DNA of 64,000 bases, taken from Sphingopyxis sp. DBS4. GTDB lineage: Bacteria > Pseudomonadota > Alphaproteobacteria > Sphingomonadales > Sphingomonadaceae. Shown here piece by piece: positions 1 through 9,331 of this stretch; the first letter of the stretch is position 1; each line of letters starts with the position of its first letter. A program made the position numbers and the translations under genes. The stretch spans positions 1,499,001 through 1,563,000 of the forward strand of contig NZ_CP102384.1 of NCBI RefSeq assembly GCF_024628865.1, in the 5' to 3' direction. The notes under the pieces were generated by a model, which was not told the origin of the DNA, made no database searches, and saw only the letters and a list, made by a program, of their open reading frames with translations.

Positions 1-1012
1 TGCCGTGCTCGCGAGCGGCGCGCCGGACGCGCTGGCGGATGAGTTGGGGCCAGATGCCTTGGCCTTTCATGCGGGTGAAGAAGCCGGGATCGTTGTCGCG
101 GCCGCCGCGGATGTCCTGGACCATGTGCATCACCTTTTCGGCGCGGTCGGGGTAGTGGGCGGCGAGCCAGGCGCGGAAGAGCGGGGCGACCTCATAGGGC
201 AGGCGCATCAATATGTAGGAAGCGCGGATCGCCCCGGCTTCGGCGGCGGCCGCCATGATCGCCTCTATCTCGTGATCGGTGATCGCGGGGATGATCGGCG
301 AAATGTTGACCTGCGTCGGTACGCCGGAGTCGATGAGCTTGCGGATCGCTGCCAGGCGGCGGCGCGGATGCGGCGCGCGGGGTTCGAGGGTGCGCGCGAG
401 CGCCGCGTCGAGCGTCGTCACCGAAATCGCGACCCCGACCAGATCGTCGCGCGCCATCGCCGCGAGCAGGTCGATGTCGCGGAGCAGCCGGTCGGACTTG
501 GTGGTGATCAGCAGCGGGTGCTTCGTTTCGGCGAGTACCTCGACGACCGCACGGGTGATCCGCCATTCGCGCTCGATCGGTTGATAGCCGTCGGTGTTGG
601 TGCCGATCGCGACCGGGGCGACCTTGTAATTGCGCTTCGCCAGTTCCTGCCGCAGCAGTTTCGCGGCGTCGGGCTTGGCGAAGAGCCTGCTTTCGAAATC
701 GAGGCCGGGCGACAGGTCGTGATAGGCGTGCGTCGGCCGCGCGAAGCAATAGATGCAGCCATGCTCGCAGCCGCGATAGGGATTGATCGAGCGATCGAAA
801 CCGATGTCAGGCGAACTGTTGCGCGCGATGATCGTCTTCGGATGTTCGACGGTCACCGTCGTTCGCAGCGGCGGCGGGGCGCCGTCGATATCCTCGGCCG
901 CGTCGAGCCAGTCACCATCGGCTTCGAGACCGAGCGAGCCGGTGCGGGTCGGGCGGAGATTGGTCGGGGCGCCGCGGCCCGAAATCGGGGGGAGGGGTTT
1001 CGGCGAGTCCAT
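1..1012 (-). CDS. PA0069-family radical SAM protein (3' end cut by window edge)
   Basis: The frame opens at an ATG at 1012 (MDSPKPLPPISGRG) and runs off the left edge without a stop, so at least 337 residues are present. The 4Fe-4S/SAM motif CEHGCIYC is visible about 80 residues in (codons near 745-771), followed by FARPTHAYHDLSPGLDFESR, which is typical of the PA0069/SplB-like radical SAM group. A TIM-barrel-like run follows (VAIGTNTDGYQPIER, LLITTKSDRLLRD, VGVAISVTTLD, SGVPTQVNISPIIP). The substrate of this family is not known; the similarity to spore photoproduct lyase is structural. It is the last visible gene of the minus-strand group that includes moaB, from which it is separated by a repeat-filled 170-bp gap. 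Confidence 0.88.
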   Translation of the reverse strand, partial: MDSPKPLPPISGRGAPTNLRPTRTGSLGLEADGDWLDAAEDIDGAPPPLRTTVTVEHPKTIIARNSSPDIGFDRSINPYRGCEHGCIYCFARPTHAYHDLSPGLDFESRLFAKPDAAKLLRQELAKRNYKVAPVAIGTNTDGYQPIEREWRITRAVVEVLAETKHPLLITTKSDRLLRDIDLLAAMARDDLVGVAISVTTLDAALARTLEPRAPHPRRRLAAIRKLIDSGVPTQVNISPIIPAITDHEIEAIMAAAAEAGAIRASYILMRLPYEVAPLFRAWLAAHYPDRAEKVMHMVQDIRGGRDNDPGFFTRMKGQGIWPQLIRQRVRRAAREHG

Positions 1013-1060
1013 CGGGGGAGGATATTCCGCCGATGAGAACAAATAAAGAACAAATAAACA

Positions 1061-1181
1061 CCTTCTCCCCTCCAGCAGGCGGGAGGGGTCGGGGGTGGGC
1101 AGCGACGTTGCAATGGCCCACCCCGCTGCGAGTAGCGAGCAAGCTCGCAACTCTCGCTGCCCCTCACGCTTGCGGGAGGGG
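1061..1181. repeat. Intergenic palindromic repeat, type D
   Basis: This gap between moaB and the radical SAM gene holds an imperfect inverted repeat. The outer arms are of the form CTCCCCTCC...GCGGGAGGGG, with an inner pair GGGGTGGGCAGCGA.../...GGCCCACCCCGCTGC. Similar 'cctctcccgcaaggggagag' elements occur near 22858, 46671 and 50112. It contains no plausible gene. Confidence 0.6.
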
Positions 1182-1182
1182 G

Positions 1183-1707
1183 CTATTCGGTCAATCGCGG
1201 CATCAACTCGACGAAGTTGCAGGGCTTATGGCGGCTGTCGAGCTGGGTGGCGAGGATGCCCTCCCACGCGTCGGTCACTGCGCCGGTCGAGCCGGGAAGC
1301 GCGAAGATATAGGTGCCGCGTGCGACAACCGCGCAGGCGCGCGACTGGATCGTCGAAGTGCCGATCGTCTGGTAGCTCAGCCAGCGGAACAATTCGCCGA
1401 AGCCGGGAATATCCTTGCCGTCGAGGCGGTGCAGCGCCTCGGGCGTGACGTCACGGCCGGTAAGGCCGGTGCCGCCGGTGGTGATGACGACGTCGACCTC
1501 GGGATCATCGATCCAGTTGTGGAGACGCGAGACGATCAGGTCGCTTTCGTCGCGGATGATCGCCCGCGCGGTGAGCGTGTGACCCGCGGCGGTCAGCAAC
1601 TGCTCTAGCGTGTCGCCCGATTTGTCGTCGGCCGCGCTGCGGCTGTCCGAAACCGTCAGGATGGCGATGCGAACCGGCCGGAACGGCAGGCTTTCGTCAA
1701 TCGGCAT
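1183..1707 (-). CDS. moaB: Molybdenum cofactor biosynthesis protein B (MoaB)
   Basis: This 174-residue protein matches the MoaB/MogA family, which adenylylates or binds molybdopterin in molybdenum cofactor synthesis. The diagnostic run [20 protein letters not shown] lies near residues 76-95. Further family motifs are [20 protein letters not shown] and [20 protein letters not shown] start it at the ATG at 1707 ([23 protein letters not shown]). The frame stays open upstream, but that part is the reverse image of the transglycosylase gene. The start lies 5 nt after the transglycosylase stop, so the two are probably cotranscribed. No other Mo-cofactor gene is in the window. Confidence 0.93.
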   Translation of the reverse strand: MPIDESLPFRPVRIAILTVSDSRSAADDKSGDTLEQLLTAAGHTLTARAIIRDESDLIVSRLHNWIDDPEVDVVITTGGTGLTGRDVTPEALHRLDGKDIPGFGELFRWLSYQTIGTSTIQSRACAVVARGTYIFALPGSTGAVTDAWEGILATQLDSRHKPCNFVELMPRLTE

Positions 1708-1712
1708 TGGCG

Positions 1713-3473
1713 TCAATTGGCATCGGCGAGGCCGCCGGCCCAGCTCAGCCGGGTGCGATCCTTGCTGTCGGGGAAGCGCGGCCATTTGCCCTGCGCGAGC
1801 GCCGCGCGGCTGACCGACGGCTTGCCCTGCTGCGCTTCGTACATCCAGTAATTGCGCAGGACGGTGCCGACATAGCCGCGCGTTTCCCAATAGGGGATCG
1901 ATTCGATGTAGAGCAGCGGGTCGCCATTGTCGCGAATCTCGCTCTGCCAGCGCGCGATCGGCGCGGGGCCGGCGTTATAGGCGGCGATCACCTTGGGCAG
2001 CAGGCCGCCCGTCGAGCCGTCCTTGCTGAGATATTCGAGATAGCGCTGGCCGAAATCCATGTTGACCGCGGGCGTCTTGAGGTCGCCCGGCGCGCGGCCG
2101 TCGCCGTTCCAGCGCGCGAGGTCGGATGCGGTGCCGGGGCGCACCTGCATCAGTCCCATCGCACCCGCCGGGCTGACCACCGCGCGCTGGAACCGCGATT
2201 CCTGGAGCGTGTGGGCAAAGACGAGCGCCGGATCGACCCGCCAGCCGCCGTTGGGTTCCCATTTGGGCTGCGGATAGCGCGCCGCCGTCGCGAGCTTGCG
2301 GCCCTGCGGCGTGTTGTGCGCGAGATAGAGCTGCGTTTCGGGCAGGCTGAGCGCCTGCGCCATGCCGGCGAGTTGGGCGTGCTGGTTCGGATTGCCGATG
2401 CGCGCCTGATGCTTCAGCAGTTCGCCGGCATAGGCGTCCTCGCCAATCTCGGCGAACGCCATGGCGGCGCGGACGTTGGGCAGATCCTCGAGCGCGCGCC
2501 AGGCGCTGCGGTCGGGACGGACATTTTCGCGCTGGCTGCCGGTTTCGATGCCGAGCGTTTCGGCGGCGAGCAGGCCATAGAGGGTTTCCTCGTTCGCGGC
2601 GGCGGCGCGCAGGCGCGACTGCACCGACTGCGGCTGGCCCGAAGCGATCGCGGCGCGCGACGCCCAATAATAGGCCGCGGCGCGCAGTTCGCTGTCGGGC
2701 GCTTCGCGCGCGACGCGGTCGAACGAGACGAGCGCGGTCGGATAGTCGCGCAGGCGCCACGCGGCGAGCCCCTGCACCCACGCGGCCTGCGTCGCCCAGG
2801 CGCCGCGGCCTTCGGTGCAGGCCTGCGACAGGCGCAGCGCATTCTGATCGTCATTCTCGATATAATAGGACCAGGCGATCTTCTGCCGCCATTCGTCGCG
2901 CGCCTCGGGCGTCAGCTTGTCGGCGACCGCCATATAGAGCGATTCGGCGCCCGCCGGGTCGTCATTCTTGATCCGGTCGGGGATCGAGCGCGCGAGGCCC
3001 GCCGCGAACGGGTCGCTGACGCTGTCGGCGCCGACGCGGCGCGGCGCGGTGCCCGACCAGCTCAGGCGGTTCTGATAGGGAAGCGTCGGGATGTCGGTTG
3101 CGCCGCGCTTGGTCGCGAGGCGGCCGAGTTGTTCGGCCTGCGGCAGTTCGGGCGAGCGCGCGAGGATCGGCATGATGTCGGCGACTTCGGCGCGCGGGCT
3201 GTTCGCGGCGGTGAGCAGTTCGGCGCGCAGGAAATCGGCGAGCGGCCCATTGTCGTCGCCGAGCAAGGATTTCGCTTCGGCCCAGCGCTGGCCGCGGATC
3301 GCGGCGAGCACCTGCGTATAGAGTTGTTTCTGTTTCGAGGAGAGAATGTCGGGCACCGTCTGCGGCGCGGCGAGCAGGTCGGGGGTGCCGGTATCGGCGG
3401 CGAGCGCGGGTGAGGCCGTTACGGCCAGGGCCAGAAATGCGCTCGAAAGCAGTTTCACGGTCATCGTCTTCAT
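1713..3473 (-). CDS. Soluble lytic murein transglycosylase
   Basis: This 586-residue exported enzyme cleaves peptidoglycan to 1,6-anhydro-muropeptides. The N-terminus ([26 protein letters not shown]) is a signal peptide, with likely cleavage after ALA. A long alpha-helical superhelix region follows. The catalytic SLT domain is near residues 415-550, with [12 protein letters not shown] (catalytic Glu in QESRF), [16 protein letters not shown] and [15 protein letters not shown]. The alternative ATG at 3464 would also leave a signal peptide. It sits 7 nt after the uracil-DNA-glycosylase-like gene and 5 nt before moaB, so the three form a minus-strand operon. Confidence 0.93.
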   Translation of the reverse strand: MKTMTVKLLSSAFLALAVTASPALAADTGTPDLLAAPQTVPDILSSKQKQLYTQVLAAIRGQRWAEAKSLLGDDNGPLADFLRAELLTAANSPRAEVADIMPILARSPELPQAEQLGRLATKRGATDIPTLPYQNRLSWSGTAPRRVGADSVSDPFAAGLARSIPDRIKNDDPAGAESLYMAVADKLTPEARDEWRQKIAWSYYIENDDQNALRLSQACTEGRGAWATQAAWVQGLAAWRLRDYPTALVSFDRVAREAPDSELRAAAYYWASRAAIASGQPQSVQSRLRAAAANEETLYGLLAAETLGIETGSQRENVRPDRSAWRALEDLPNVRAAMAFAEIGEDAYAGELLKHQARIGNPNQHAQLAGMAQALSLPETQLYLAHNTPQGRKLATAARYPQPKWEPNGGWRVDPALVFAHTLQESRFQRAVVSPAGAMGLMQVRPGTASDLARWNGDGRAPGDLKTPAVNMDFGQRYLEYLSKDGSTGGLLPKVIAAYNAGPAPIARWQSEIRDNGDPLLYIESIPYWETRGYVGTVLRNYWMYEAQQGKPSVSRAALAQGKWPRFPDSKDRTRLSWAGGLADAN

Positions 3474-3480
3474 ATCTCTG

Positions 3481-4266
3481 TCAACGTCCCCGGTTGAACA
3501 GTTTCAGGCTATCCCAGGCAGCTGCCTTTTGCGCTGGCCGGGCAAGCAGCATCGCGGGGTGCGCGACTGCCACGGCCTCCATCTTGCCGCCATCTTGGTT
3601 AAGATCGAGTAACCTTCCGCGCGCGTCGGGAAGCGACAGCCCCGCCGCCATCTGCACGATGTCGCTGCCGATCAGCAGCAGGCGCTGCGGCTTTGCGAGC
3701 CCGAGGTGATGCCAGAGCAGCCGGTCGAGCTCGCCCTTGTCCTTCTCGTCGCAGCGGCCGCCGGGCGGGCGCGTGACGGCGAGACTGGCGAGATAGCAGT
3801 CGGCGCGCGCCATCCCGATCGCGCGCAGCATCGCGTCCAGAAGCTGACCCGCGGGGCCGGAAAAGAGGGCGGCGTCGCGCTGGTCGTCGATCTCGGGCCA
3901 AGCGGTGAGCAGCATCAGCGGCGCTTCGGCCTGCCCCTGCGGAAGCACGCGGCGCGCGTCCCACTGGCTGCCCGGCACGTCTGGGCTTTCGGCGAGCCAT
4001 GTCTGGAAGGCGTCCCAGCCGTCGGGGAGCGCAACCGGACCCTTGGAGGCCGCCTCGATGGGTGCTTCGCGGCGCTGGAGCGCGGCGGGAAGCGGCGGGG
4101 CCTCGGGCTCGGCGACCGGCGAGGGCTTGGGCCTTGCTGCAACGTCATTGGCGACGGGCGCATCGAGCCAGCCCGTCGGCGCTTCGCCGACAAGCGAGTC
4201 CACGCCGGCCAGCGACCACCAGTCATGATAGCTTTCGGCCAGCAAGGTTGAATTGCGCCCACCCAT
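3481..4266 (-). CDS. Uracil-DNA glycosylase superfamily protein, divergent
   Basis: The C-terminal 150 of 261 residues show the family 4/5 UDG fold signature: SGPAGQLLDAMLRAIGM (136-152), the CYLASLAVTRPPGG strand (157-170), LLLIGSDIVQMAAG (197-209) and AHPAMLLARP (235-244). The usual GEAPGxxED catalytic loop is replaced by TAWPEIDD (121-128). The four Fe-S cysteines of family 4 enzymes are absent, with only two scattered cysteines. The first 80 residues are Pro/Ala-rich and probably a disordered linker. It is first in the minus-strand group with the transglycosylase and moaB. Fold membership is fairly secure, but glycosylase activity is doubtful. Confidence 0.75.
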   Translation of the reverse strand: MGGRNSTLLAESYHDWWSLAGVDSLVGEAPTGWLDAPVANDVAARPKPSPVAEPEAPPLPAALQRREAPIEAASKGPVALPDGWDAFQTWLAESPDVPGSQWDARRVLPQGQAEAPLMLLTAWPEIDDQRDAALFSGPAGQLLDAMLRAIGMARADCYLASLAVTRPPGGRCDEKDKGELDRLLWHHLGLAKPQRLLLIGSDIVQMAAGLSLPDARGRLLDLNQDGGKMEAVAVAHPAMLLARPAQKAAAWDSLKLFNRGR

Positions 4267-4386
4267 GATTTTGTTTCAAACAGGCAGTTGACGGGGCCGT
4301 CAATTGGCGGGCATCGCAATATGTGACAGAGTGAGCGCGGGACACGATGAATGATCCCGCGCGGGGACGGCAGAAAGGTACTTGCG

Positions 4387-6042
4387 GTGAGCGAACGGGA
4401 ATCGATGCCCTATGACGTCGTGATCGTCGGGGCGGGGCCTGCGGGGCTTTCGGCGGCGATCCGGCTGAAGCAACTGGCGAACGAGGCGGGCAGCGAATTG
4501 TCGGTCTGCATCCTCGAAAAGGGGTCCGAAGTCGGCGCGCATATCCTGTCGGGTGCGGTGATCGACCCCAAATCGCTCGACGAACTGATCCCCGAGTGGC
4601 GGGGGCAGGGTTGCCCGCTCGCCGAAGTGCCGGTGAACGACAATCAGCATTGGGTGCTGACCAAGACGAAGAAGTTCGGCCTTCCCGAATTTATTTCGCC
4701 CGGTTTCATGCACAACAAGGGCACTTACACGGGCAGCCTCGGCAACCTCTGCCGTTGGCTCGCCGAGCAGGCTGAAGGGTTGGGGGTCGAAATCTTCCCC
4801 GGCTTCGCCGCGGCCGAAATCCTCTATAATGAGGATGGATCGGTGAAGGGCGTCGCGACCGGCGACATGGGCATCGCCCGCGACGGCAGCCACAAACCCG
4901 ACTATGCCCCCGGCCTCGAACTCCATGCGAAATACACTTTCTTCGCCGAAGGCGTGCGCGGGCACCTGACCAAGATGCTCAAGCCGCAATTCGCGCTCGA
5001 CGCCGATTGCGAGCCGCAGGTTTACGGCATCGGGGTCAAGGAACTCTGGGACATCGATCCGGCCAATCATGCGCCGGGCCGCGTCATCCACACGCAGGGC
5101 TGGCCGCTCGACGAGAATGCCAATGGCGGCGGCTTCCTCTATCATCAGGCGAACGGGCAGGTCGCGCTGGGCTTCGTGACCTGGCTCAACTATCGCAACC
5201 CGCACATCTCCCCCTTTCAGGAGATGCAGAAGTGGAAGACGCATCCCGAGATCGCGAAGATTCTCAAAGGCGGCAAGCGCGTCTCCTATGGCGCGCGAGC
5301 GATCAGCGACGGCGGCTGGCAATCGGTGCCGAAGCTCGCCTTTCCGGGCGGCGCGCTGATCGGCGACACCGCGGGCTTCCTCAACGTGCCGCGCATCAAG
5401 GGCACGCATACGGCGATGAAGTCGGGCATGATGGCGGCGGAGGCAGCCTTTGCTGCCGTCACCGCCGGGCGCGAGGGCGATGTGCTGACCGCCTATCAGG
5501 ACGCCTATGACGAAAGCTGGGTGAAGAAGGAGCTCGGCGTCGTTCGCAACGTGCTGCCGCTGGTCGAGAAGTTCGGCGACCTCGCCGGCACGATGCTGGC
5601 GGGCATGACGATGTGGCTGGAGAATTTCGGCATCCGCGTGCCCTTCACGATGAAGCATCACCCCGACAACACGACGCTCTATCGCGCCGACCAGATGAAG
5701 AAGCCGGACTATCCGAAGCCCGATGGCGTGCTGACCTTCGACCGCCTGTCCTCGGTGTTCCTGTCGAACACCAATCATGAGGAGGATCAGCCGGTCCATC
5801 TGCAATTGAAGGACCCGTCGATCCCGATCGAATATAATCTTCCGCTCTACGACGAGCCCGCGCAGCGTTATTGTCCGGCGGGGGTTTACGAGGTCGTCGG
5901 GCAGGACGAGGGCAATCCGCGTTTCGTCATCAACGCGCAGAATTGCGTCCACTGCAAGACCTGCGACATCAAGGACCCGACCCAGAATATCAACTGGGTC
6001 ACCCCCGAAGGCGGCGGAGGCCCCAATTACCCCAATATGTAA
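4387..6042 (+). CDS. Electron transfer flavoprotein-ubiquinone oxidoreductase
   Basis: This is a membrane-associated flavoprotein with a 4Fe-4S cluster that passes electrons from ETF (fatty-acid and amino-acid dehydrogenases) to ubiquinone. I start it at GTG 4387 (MSERESMPYDVVIVGAGPAGLSAA) because AAAGG lies 9 nt upstream; ATG 4405 is an alternative. The FAD Rossmann motif GAGPAGLSAAIRL is at the N-terminus. GDTAGFLNVPRIKGTHTAMKSG is the family's second flavin motif. The C-terminus carries the ferredoxin-like cluster RYCPAGVY...CVHCKTCDIKDP and ends in the usual GGGGPNYPNM. At 551 residues it is full length. It is transcribed divergently from the UDG-like gene and leads into the TPR gene. Confidence 0.96.
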   Translation: MSERESMPYDVVIVGAGPAGLSAAIRLKQLANEAGSELSVCILEKGSEVGAHILSGAVIDPKSLDELIPEWRGQGCPLAEVPVNDNQHWVLTKTKKFGLPEFISPGFMHNKGTYTGSLGNLCRWLAEQAEGLGVEIFPGFAAAEILYNEDGSVKGVATGDMGIARDGSHKPDYAPGLELHAKYTFFAEGVRGHLTKMLKPQFALDADCEPQVYGIGVKELWDIDPANHAPGRVIHTQGWPLDENANGGGFLYHQANGQVALGFVTWLNYRNPHISPFQEMQKWKTHPEIAKILKGGKRVSYGARAISDGGWQSVPKLAFPGGALIGDTAGFLNVPRIKGTHTAMKSGMMAAEAAFAAVTAGREGDVLTAYQDAYDESWVKKELGVVRNVLPLVEKFGDLAGTMLAGMTMWLENFGIRVPFTMKHHPDNTTLYRADQMKKPDYPKPDGVLTFDRLSSVFLSNTNHEEDQPVHLQLKDPSIPIEYNLPLYDEPAQRYCPAGVYEVVGQDEGNPRFVINAQNCVHCKTCDIKDPTQNINWVTPEGGGGPNYPNM

Positions 6043-6091
6043 GTCCGTTCGCCTGATTTTCGCCGTCGGCGCGCTTGCCGCCGCCGGTCCC

Positions 6092-7696
6092 GTGAAGGCG
6101 GCCGTCGACGATGGCGCCACACTGGCGGCGCTGGCGGATGCGCGGCTGGCCGAGGAAGCGAACGATCCGGTCGCGGCGCTGGCGGCGCTGACCCACGTCG
6201 CGAGCGCGGCGCCCGAGTTGCCCGGGCTGCGCGGCCGGATGCTCGAACAGGCGATTCAAGCGGGCGACCTGTCCGCCGCGCGCAGCGCCGCGCTTCGGCT
6301 GTGGCAGGGCGGCGACCGGCGTTTCGACGCCCAACTCGTGCTTGTCGTCGATGCGATGCGGCGTGCGGACTGGAAGGGCGCGCGCGATTATCTGAACGGC
6401 CGGTCCGACAAGGCCGGCGGCGATGCGATCGCCCGGCTGATACTCCCGGCCTTTCAGAGCTGGATCGACGTCGGCGCGCGGGAAAAAATACCCGAGCGGC
6501 ATTTGCTCGCCGCGGCCAGTAAGGGACGCCCCGAACCAGCGCTGGAACTGGAAGCGGCCCTGGTTCAACTTGCGGCGAAGCGGCCGGCGGAGGCGGTGGC
6601 GCTGGCCGCCCGGACCACCCCGACCGATCGGATGAGCCAGCTCGTCGCACTGCGCCTTGCGGCAACATTCGCCGCGATGGGCGAGGGGGAGGCAGCCGAC
6701 GCGCTACGCGGGCGGATCGCGCTGGCGGCGGGCGGGCGTGAAGATCCGATGCTGCTGCTTCCCGACCAGCCGGTGTCGACGCCGCGCGGCGGGATGGCGC
6801 ATTGGCTCGCGCTGCTCGGCGACGGCTTCGCGCGGATGCCGAATGGCAACGCCAGACTGTCGCTACTGTTCGGGCGCGCCGCCTTCTGGCTCGACGACCG
6901 CGATTGGGCGGTGCGCTCGGCGCTCGTAGAATCGCTCGATCGCGCCGAGCAGGAAAGCGATGCTGCGGCACTATTGATGGGTGGCCGCGCGCCGATTCCG
7001 CCCGTACTTCAGATGCGCCGCGCCGAATTGATGGCCGATGCGGGCGACCTTGCGGGGGCGACCGCGCTTGCCGAAGCGGCGGCAAAGGCCTCTCCGGCGC
7101 GCAGCCTGTTCGCGCGCTTCGCCGACATCGCGCGGCGCGCCGACGACCGTGAAGCAACGGCGCGCGCTTATGCCGGAATCGAGGCGACGCTGGGCGATGG
7201 GCCCGAGGATCGCGCGCTGCGCGGAAATCTGCTCATTGCGCGCGCCGAACTGCGGTTGCAGGCTGATGATTGGGATGGCGCGTCGGCGCTGATCGAGCAG
7301 GCGGTCGCGCTGCGTCCCGACGACGCGGCGGTGCTCAATTTCGCGGGCTATTCGGCAATCGAACGGCGCAAGGATGTCGCGCAGGCGCTCGCGCGGATCG
7401 AGGCGGCGTGGCAGGCCGAGCCGCAGGATGCCGCGATCACCGATTCGCTCGGCTGGGCCTATTTCCTTACCGGGCGGACCGCCGACGCGGTCCCGCTGCT
7501 CGAAAAGGCGCAGGCGAGCGAGCCCGGCAATGCGGTGATCGTCGAGCATCTGGGCGATGCCTATTGGCTGGCGGGGCGCAAGTTCCAGGCGCGCTACACG
7601 TGGCGCGCGGCGGCATTGCTCGCCGAGGCCGATATGGCGGCGCGGATTGCGGCCAAGCTGCGCGACGGGCTGACGACCGCGACGACGGCGCCGTGA
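6092..7696 (+). CDS. Tetratricopeptide repeat protein, probably exported
   Basis: About 534 residues of Ala-rich helical repeats. The clearest TPR units are in the last third (NFAGYSAIERRKDVAQALARIE, DSLGWAYFLTGRTADAVPLLE, EHLGDAYWLAGRKFQARYTW). The first canonical start in this frame is GTG 6092. The codons just upstream (from 6041: KSVRLIFAVGALAAAGPVKA) read as a signal peptide, so translation probably begins earlier at a non-standard codon near the etf-QO stop. Its stop overlaps the ispE start (TGATG), so it is co-translated with ispE. Its function is unknown; TPR proteins of this type often act as periplasmic scaffolds. Confidence 0.8.
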   Translation: MKAAVDDGATLAALADARLAEEANDPVAALAALTHVASAAPELPGLRGRMLEQAIQAGDLSAARSAALRLWQGGDRRFDAQLVLVVDAMRRADWKGARDYLNGRSDKAGGDAIARLILPAFQSWIDVGAREKIPERHLLAAASKGRPEPALELEAALVQLAAKRPAEAVALAARTTPTDRMSQLVALRLAATFAAMGEGEAADALRGRIALAAGGREDPMLLLPDQPVSTPRGGMAHWLALLGDGFARMPNGNARLSLLFGRAAFWLDDRDWAVRSALVESLDRAEQESDAAALLMGGRAPIPPVLQMRRAELMADAGDLAGATALAEAAAKASPARSLFARFADIARRADDREATARAYAGIEATLGDGPEDRALRGNLLIARAELRLQADDWDGASALIEQAVALRPDDAAVLNFAGYSAIERRKDVAQALARIEAAWQAEPQDAAITDSLGWAYFLTGRTADAVPLLEKAQASEPGNAVIVEHLGDAYWLAGRKFQARYTWRAAALLAEADMAARIAAKLRDGLTTATTAP

Positions 7697-8544
7697 TGAC
7701 TGTCCTTCGCGAAACCGGCTGGGCAAAGATCAATCTGGCGCTGCATATCCGCGCCCGGCGTCCCGATGGCTATCATGAGATCGAGACCTTGTTTGCATTC
7801 GTCGATGCGGGCGATGCGCTGGCTGTCGAGGTGGCCGACGCCGACCGGCTGATCCTCGACGGCGAATTTGCCGAAGGATTGTCGGACGGCGCCGATAATC
7901 TGGTGCGGCGCGTGCTAGCGCTGATACGCGAACGTTATGGCGCGGAGCGCGTGCCGCCGCTGGCGATCCGGCTGACCAAGCGCTTGCCCGTGGCGGCGGG
8001 GATCGGCGGCGGGTCGGCCGATGCCGCGGCGATGGCGCGGCTGTTGCGGCGGCATTTCCTGCCCGAAATCGGCGATGCCCCGCTGGCGCGGCTGGTCGCG
8101 CCGCTCGGCGCCGATATCGCGGCCTGCGTCGCGAGCGCCACCTGCCTCGGCACCGGCGTCGGCGAGCAGTTGAGCGCGGCGCCGGAACTCGCGCTGAGCG
8201 GAACGCCGGTGCTGCTCGTGAATCCGCGCCAACCCGTAGCGACGGGGCCGGTGTTCGCGGCGTGGGACGGCGTCGATCGTGGGCCGCTGTTTACCGGCGC
8301 CGATCTGCGCGCGCAGCTTTTCGCGTCGCGCAACGATTTGCAGCGCCCCGCAATTGCCCAGTGCCCCGCGATCGTCGATATGCTGACCGAACTGGGCGCG
8401 CTGAAGCCTTGGCTTGCGCGTATGTCCGGCTCGGGCGCGACCTGCTTCGCGCTGTTCGATGCTCCCGCCGGGCGCGATGCGGCAGCGGCGCGGCTTGTGG
8501 CGAGCCATCCGCACTGGTGGCAGCTTGCAGGAGCGCTCAGATGA
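7696..8544 (+). CDS. ispE: 4-diphosphocytidyl-2-C-methyl-D-erythritol kinase (IspE)
   Basis: This 282-residue GHMP kinase performs the ATP-dependent step of the MEP isoprenoid pathway. The N-terminus ETGWAKINLALHIRARRPDGYHEIETLFAF is the family signature. The ATP-binding GHMP motif is KRLPVAAGIGGGSADAAAMARLL, and the C-terminal motif is LARMSGSGATCFALF. The ATG at 7696 shares one base with the TPR stop, and the last four bases (ATGA) overlap the next gene, so translation of all three is coupled. Confidence 0.95.
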   Translation: MTVLRETGWAKINLALHIRARRPDGYHEIETLFAFVDAGDALAVEVADADRLILDGEFAEGLSDGADNLVRRVLALIRERYGAERVPPLAIRLTKRLPVAAGIGGGSADAAAMARLLRRHFLPEIGDAPLARLVAPLGADIAACVASATCLGTGVGEQLSAAPELALSGTPVLLVNPRQPVATGPVFAAWDGVDRGPLFTGADLRAQLFASRNDLQRPAIAQCPAIVDMLTELGALKPWLARMSGSGATCFALFDAPAGRDAAAARLVASHPHWWQLAGALR

Positions 8545-9272
8545 GCGAGGCGTGGCGGCAATTGGGAGCACCGCGCGCGGGCGGCGTGCTGCTGATCGGC
8601 GATCATGCTTCTGCGCATGTGCCGGAGGACATCGACCTTGGCATCGATCCGGCGCTGCTCCGCAATCATATCGCGATCGACATCGGCGTCGCCGAGGTGG
8701 CGGCGCTGCTGGTCGAGGCGGCTGCGGTCGATGCCGCGATCCTCGGCGGCGTGTCGCGGCTCGTCGTCGACTGCAATCGCGACGAGGATTCGCCCGGCGC
8801 GATCCCGATCGCCAGCGACGGGCATGCCATACCCGGAAACGCACTCGATCATGACGGCCGCGAGGCCCGGCTTGCTCGCTTCTTCCGTCCCTATCACGAC
8901 CATATCGCCGCGACGATTGCGGCGCATCGCCCGGCGATGATCTTGTCGCTCCACAGCTTCACGCCATCGCTGGCGAGCGATCCGAACCAGGCGCGACCGT
9001 GGCAGGTCGGGGTGCTCTATAATGAGGATGACCGACTTGCGGGGCCGGCCATCGCCTCCTTGCGAGGCGAGGGGCTGACCGTCGGCGATCAGCTTCCCTA
9101 TTCGGGCAAGCTGCTCAACGCGACGATGAACCGCCATGCGGAGGCGAACGCCATTCCCTATGTCGGGATCGAGATGCGGCAGGATCTGGTCGGCGATGCG
9201 GCGGGGCGGGCGCTGTTCGCCGAGCGGCTCGCAACAATGTGTAAGAATATATCGTTGAAACTGCCCGCATAG
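8541..9272 (+). CDS. N-formylglutamate amidohydrolase family protein
   Basis: This 243-residue protein belongs to the metal-dependent family that hydrolyses N-formyl-L-glutamate (last step of one histidine degradation route) and related N-acyl amino acids. Motifs seen are LLIGDHASAHVPEDI near residue 20, RLVVDCNRDEDSPGAIPIASDG, FRPYHDHIAATI, LSLHSFTP and GIEMRQDLV near the end. It starts at ATG 8541, overlapping the ispE stop by 4 nt. No other hut genes are here, so the physiological substrate may be another formyl or acyl amino acid. Confidence 0.88.
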   Translation: MSEAWRQLGAPRAGGVLLIGDHASAHVPEDIDLGIDPALLRNHIAIDIGVAEVAALLVEAAAVDAAILGGVSRLVVDCNRDEDSPGAIPIASDGHAIPGNALDHDGREARLARFFRPYHDHIAATIAAHRPAMILSLHSFTPSLASDPNQARPWQVGVLYNEDDRLAGPAIASLRGEGLTVGDQLPYSGKLLNATMNRHAEANAIPYVGIEMRQDLVGDAAGRALFAERLATMCKNISLKLPA

Positions 9273-9283
9273 GCGTGTAGAGG
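9255..9283 (+). promoter_or_regulatory. Candidate ilvD promoter
   Basis: TTGAAA (9255-9260) and TAGAGG (9278-9283) are 17 nt apart, just inside and after the end of the amidohydrolase gene and about 50 nt before the ilvD start. The -10 match is weak by E. coli rules but acceptable for sphingomonads. This is a motif guess only. Confidence 0.3.
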
Positions 9284-9331
9284 CGCTTCCACTCGCTAAT
9301 TATTGAAATAATATTCTCAGGAACTCTCCAA

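Noticed and set aside
4300..6120. 606-residue minus-strand frame opposite the ETF-ubiquinone oxidoreductase
   Set aside because: The plus strand encodes a clear, full-length flavoprotein. The antisense translation shows repeated RRR/DDR patterns typical of shadow frames.
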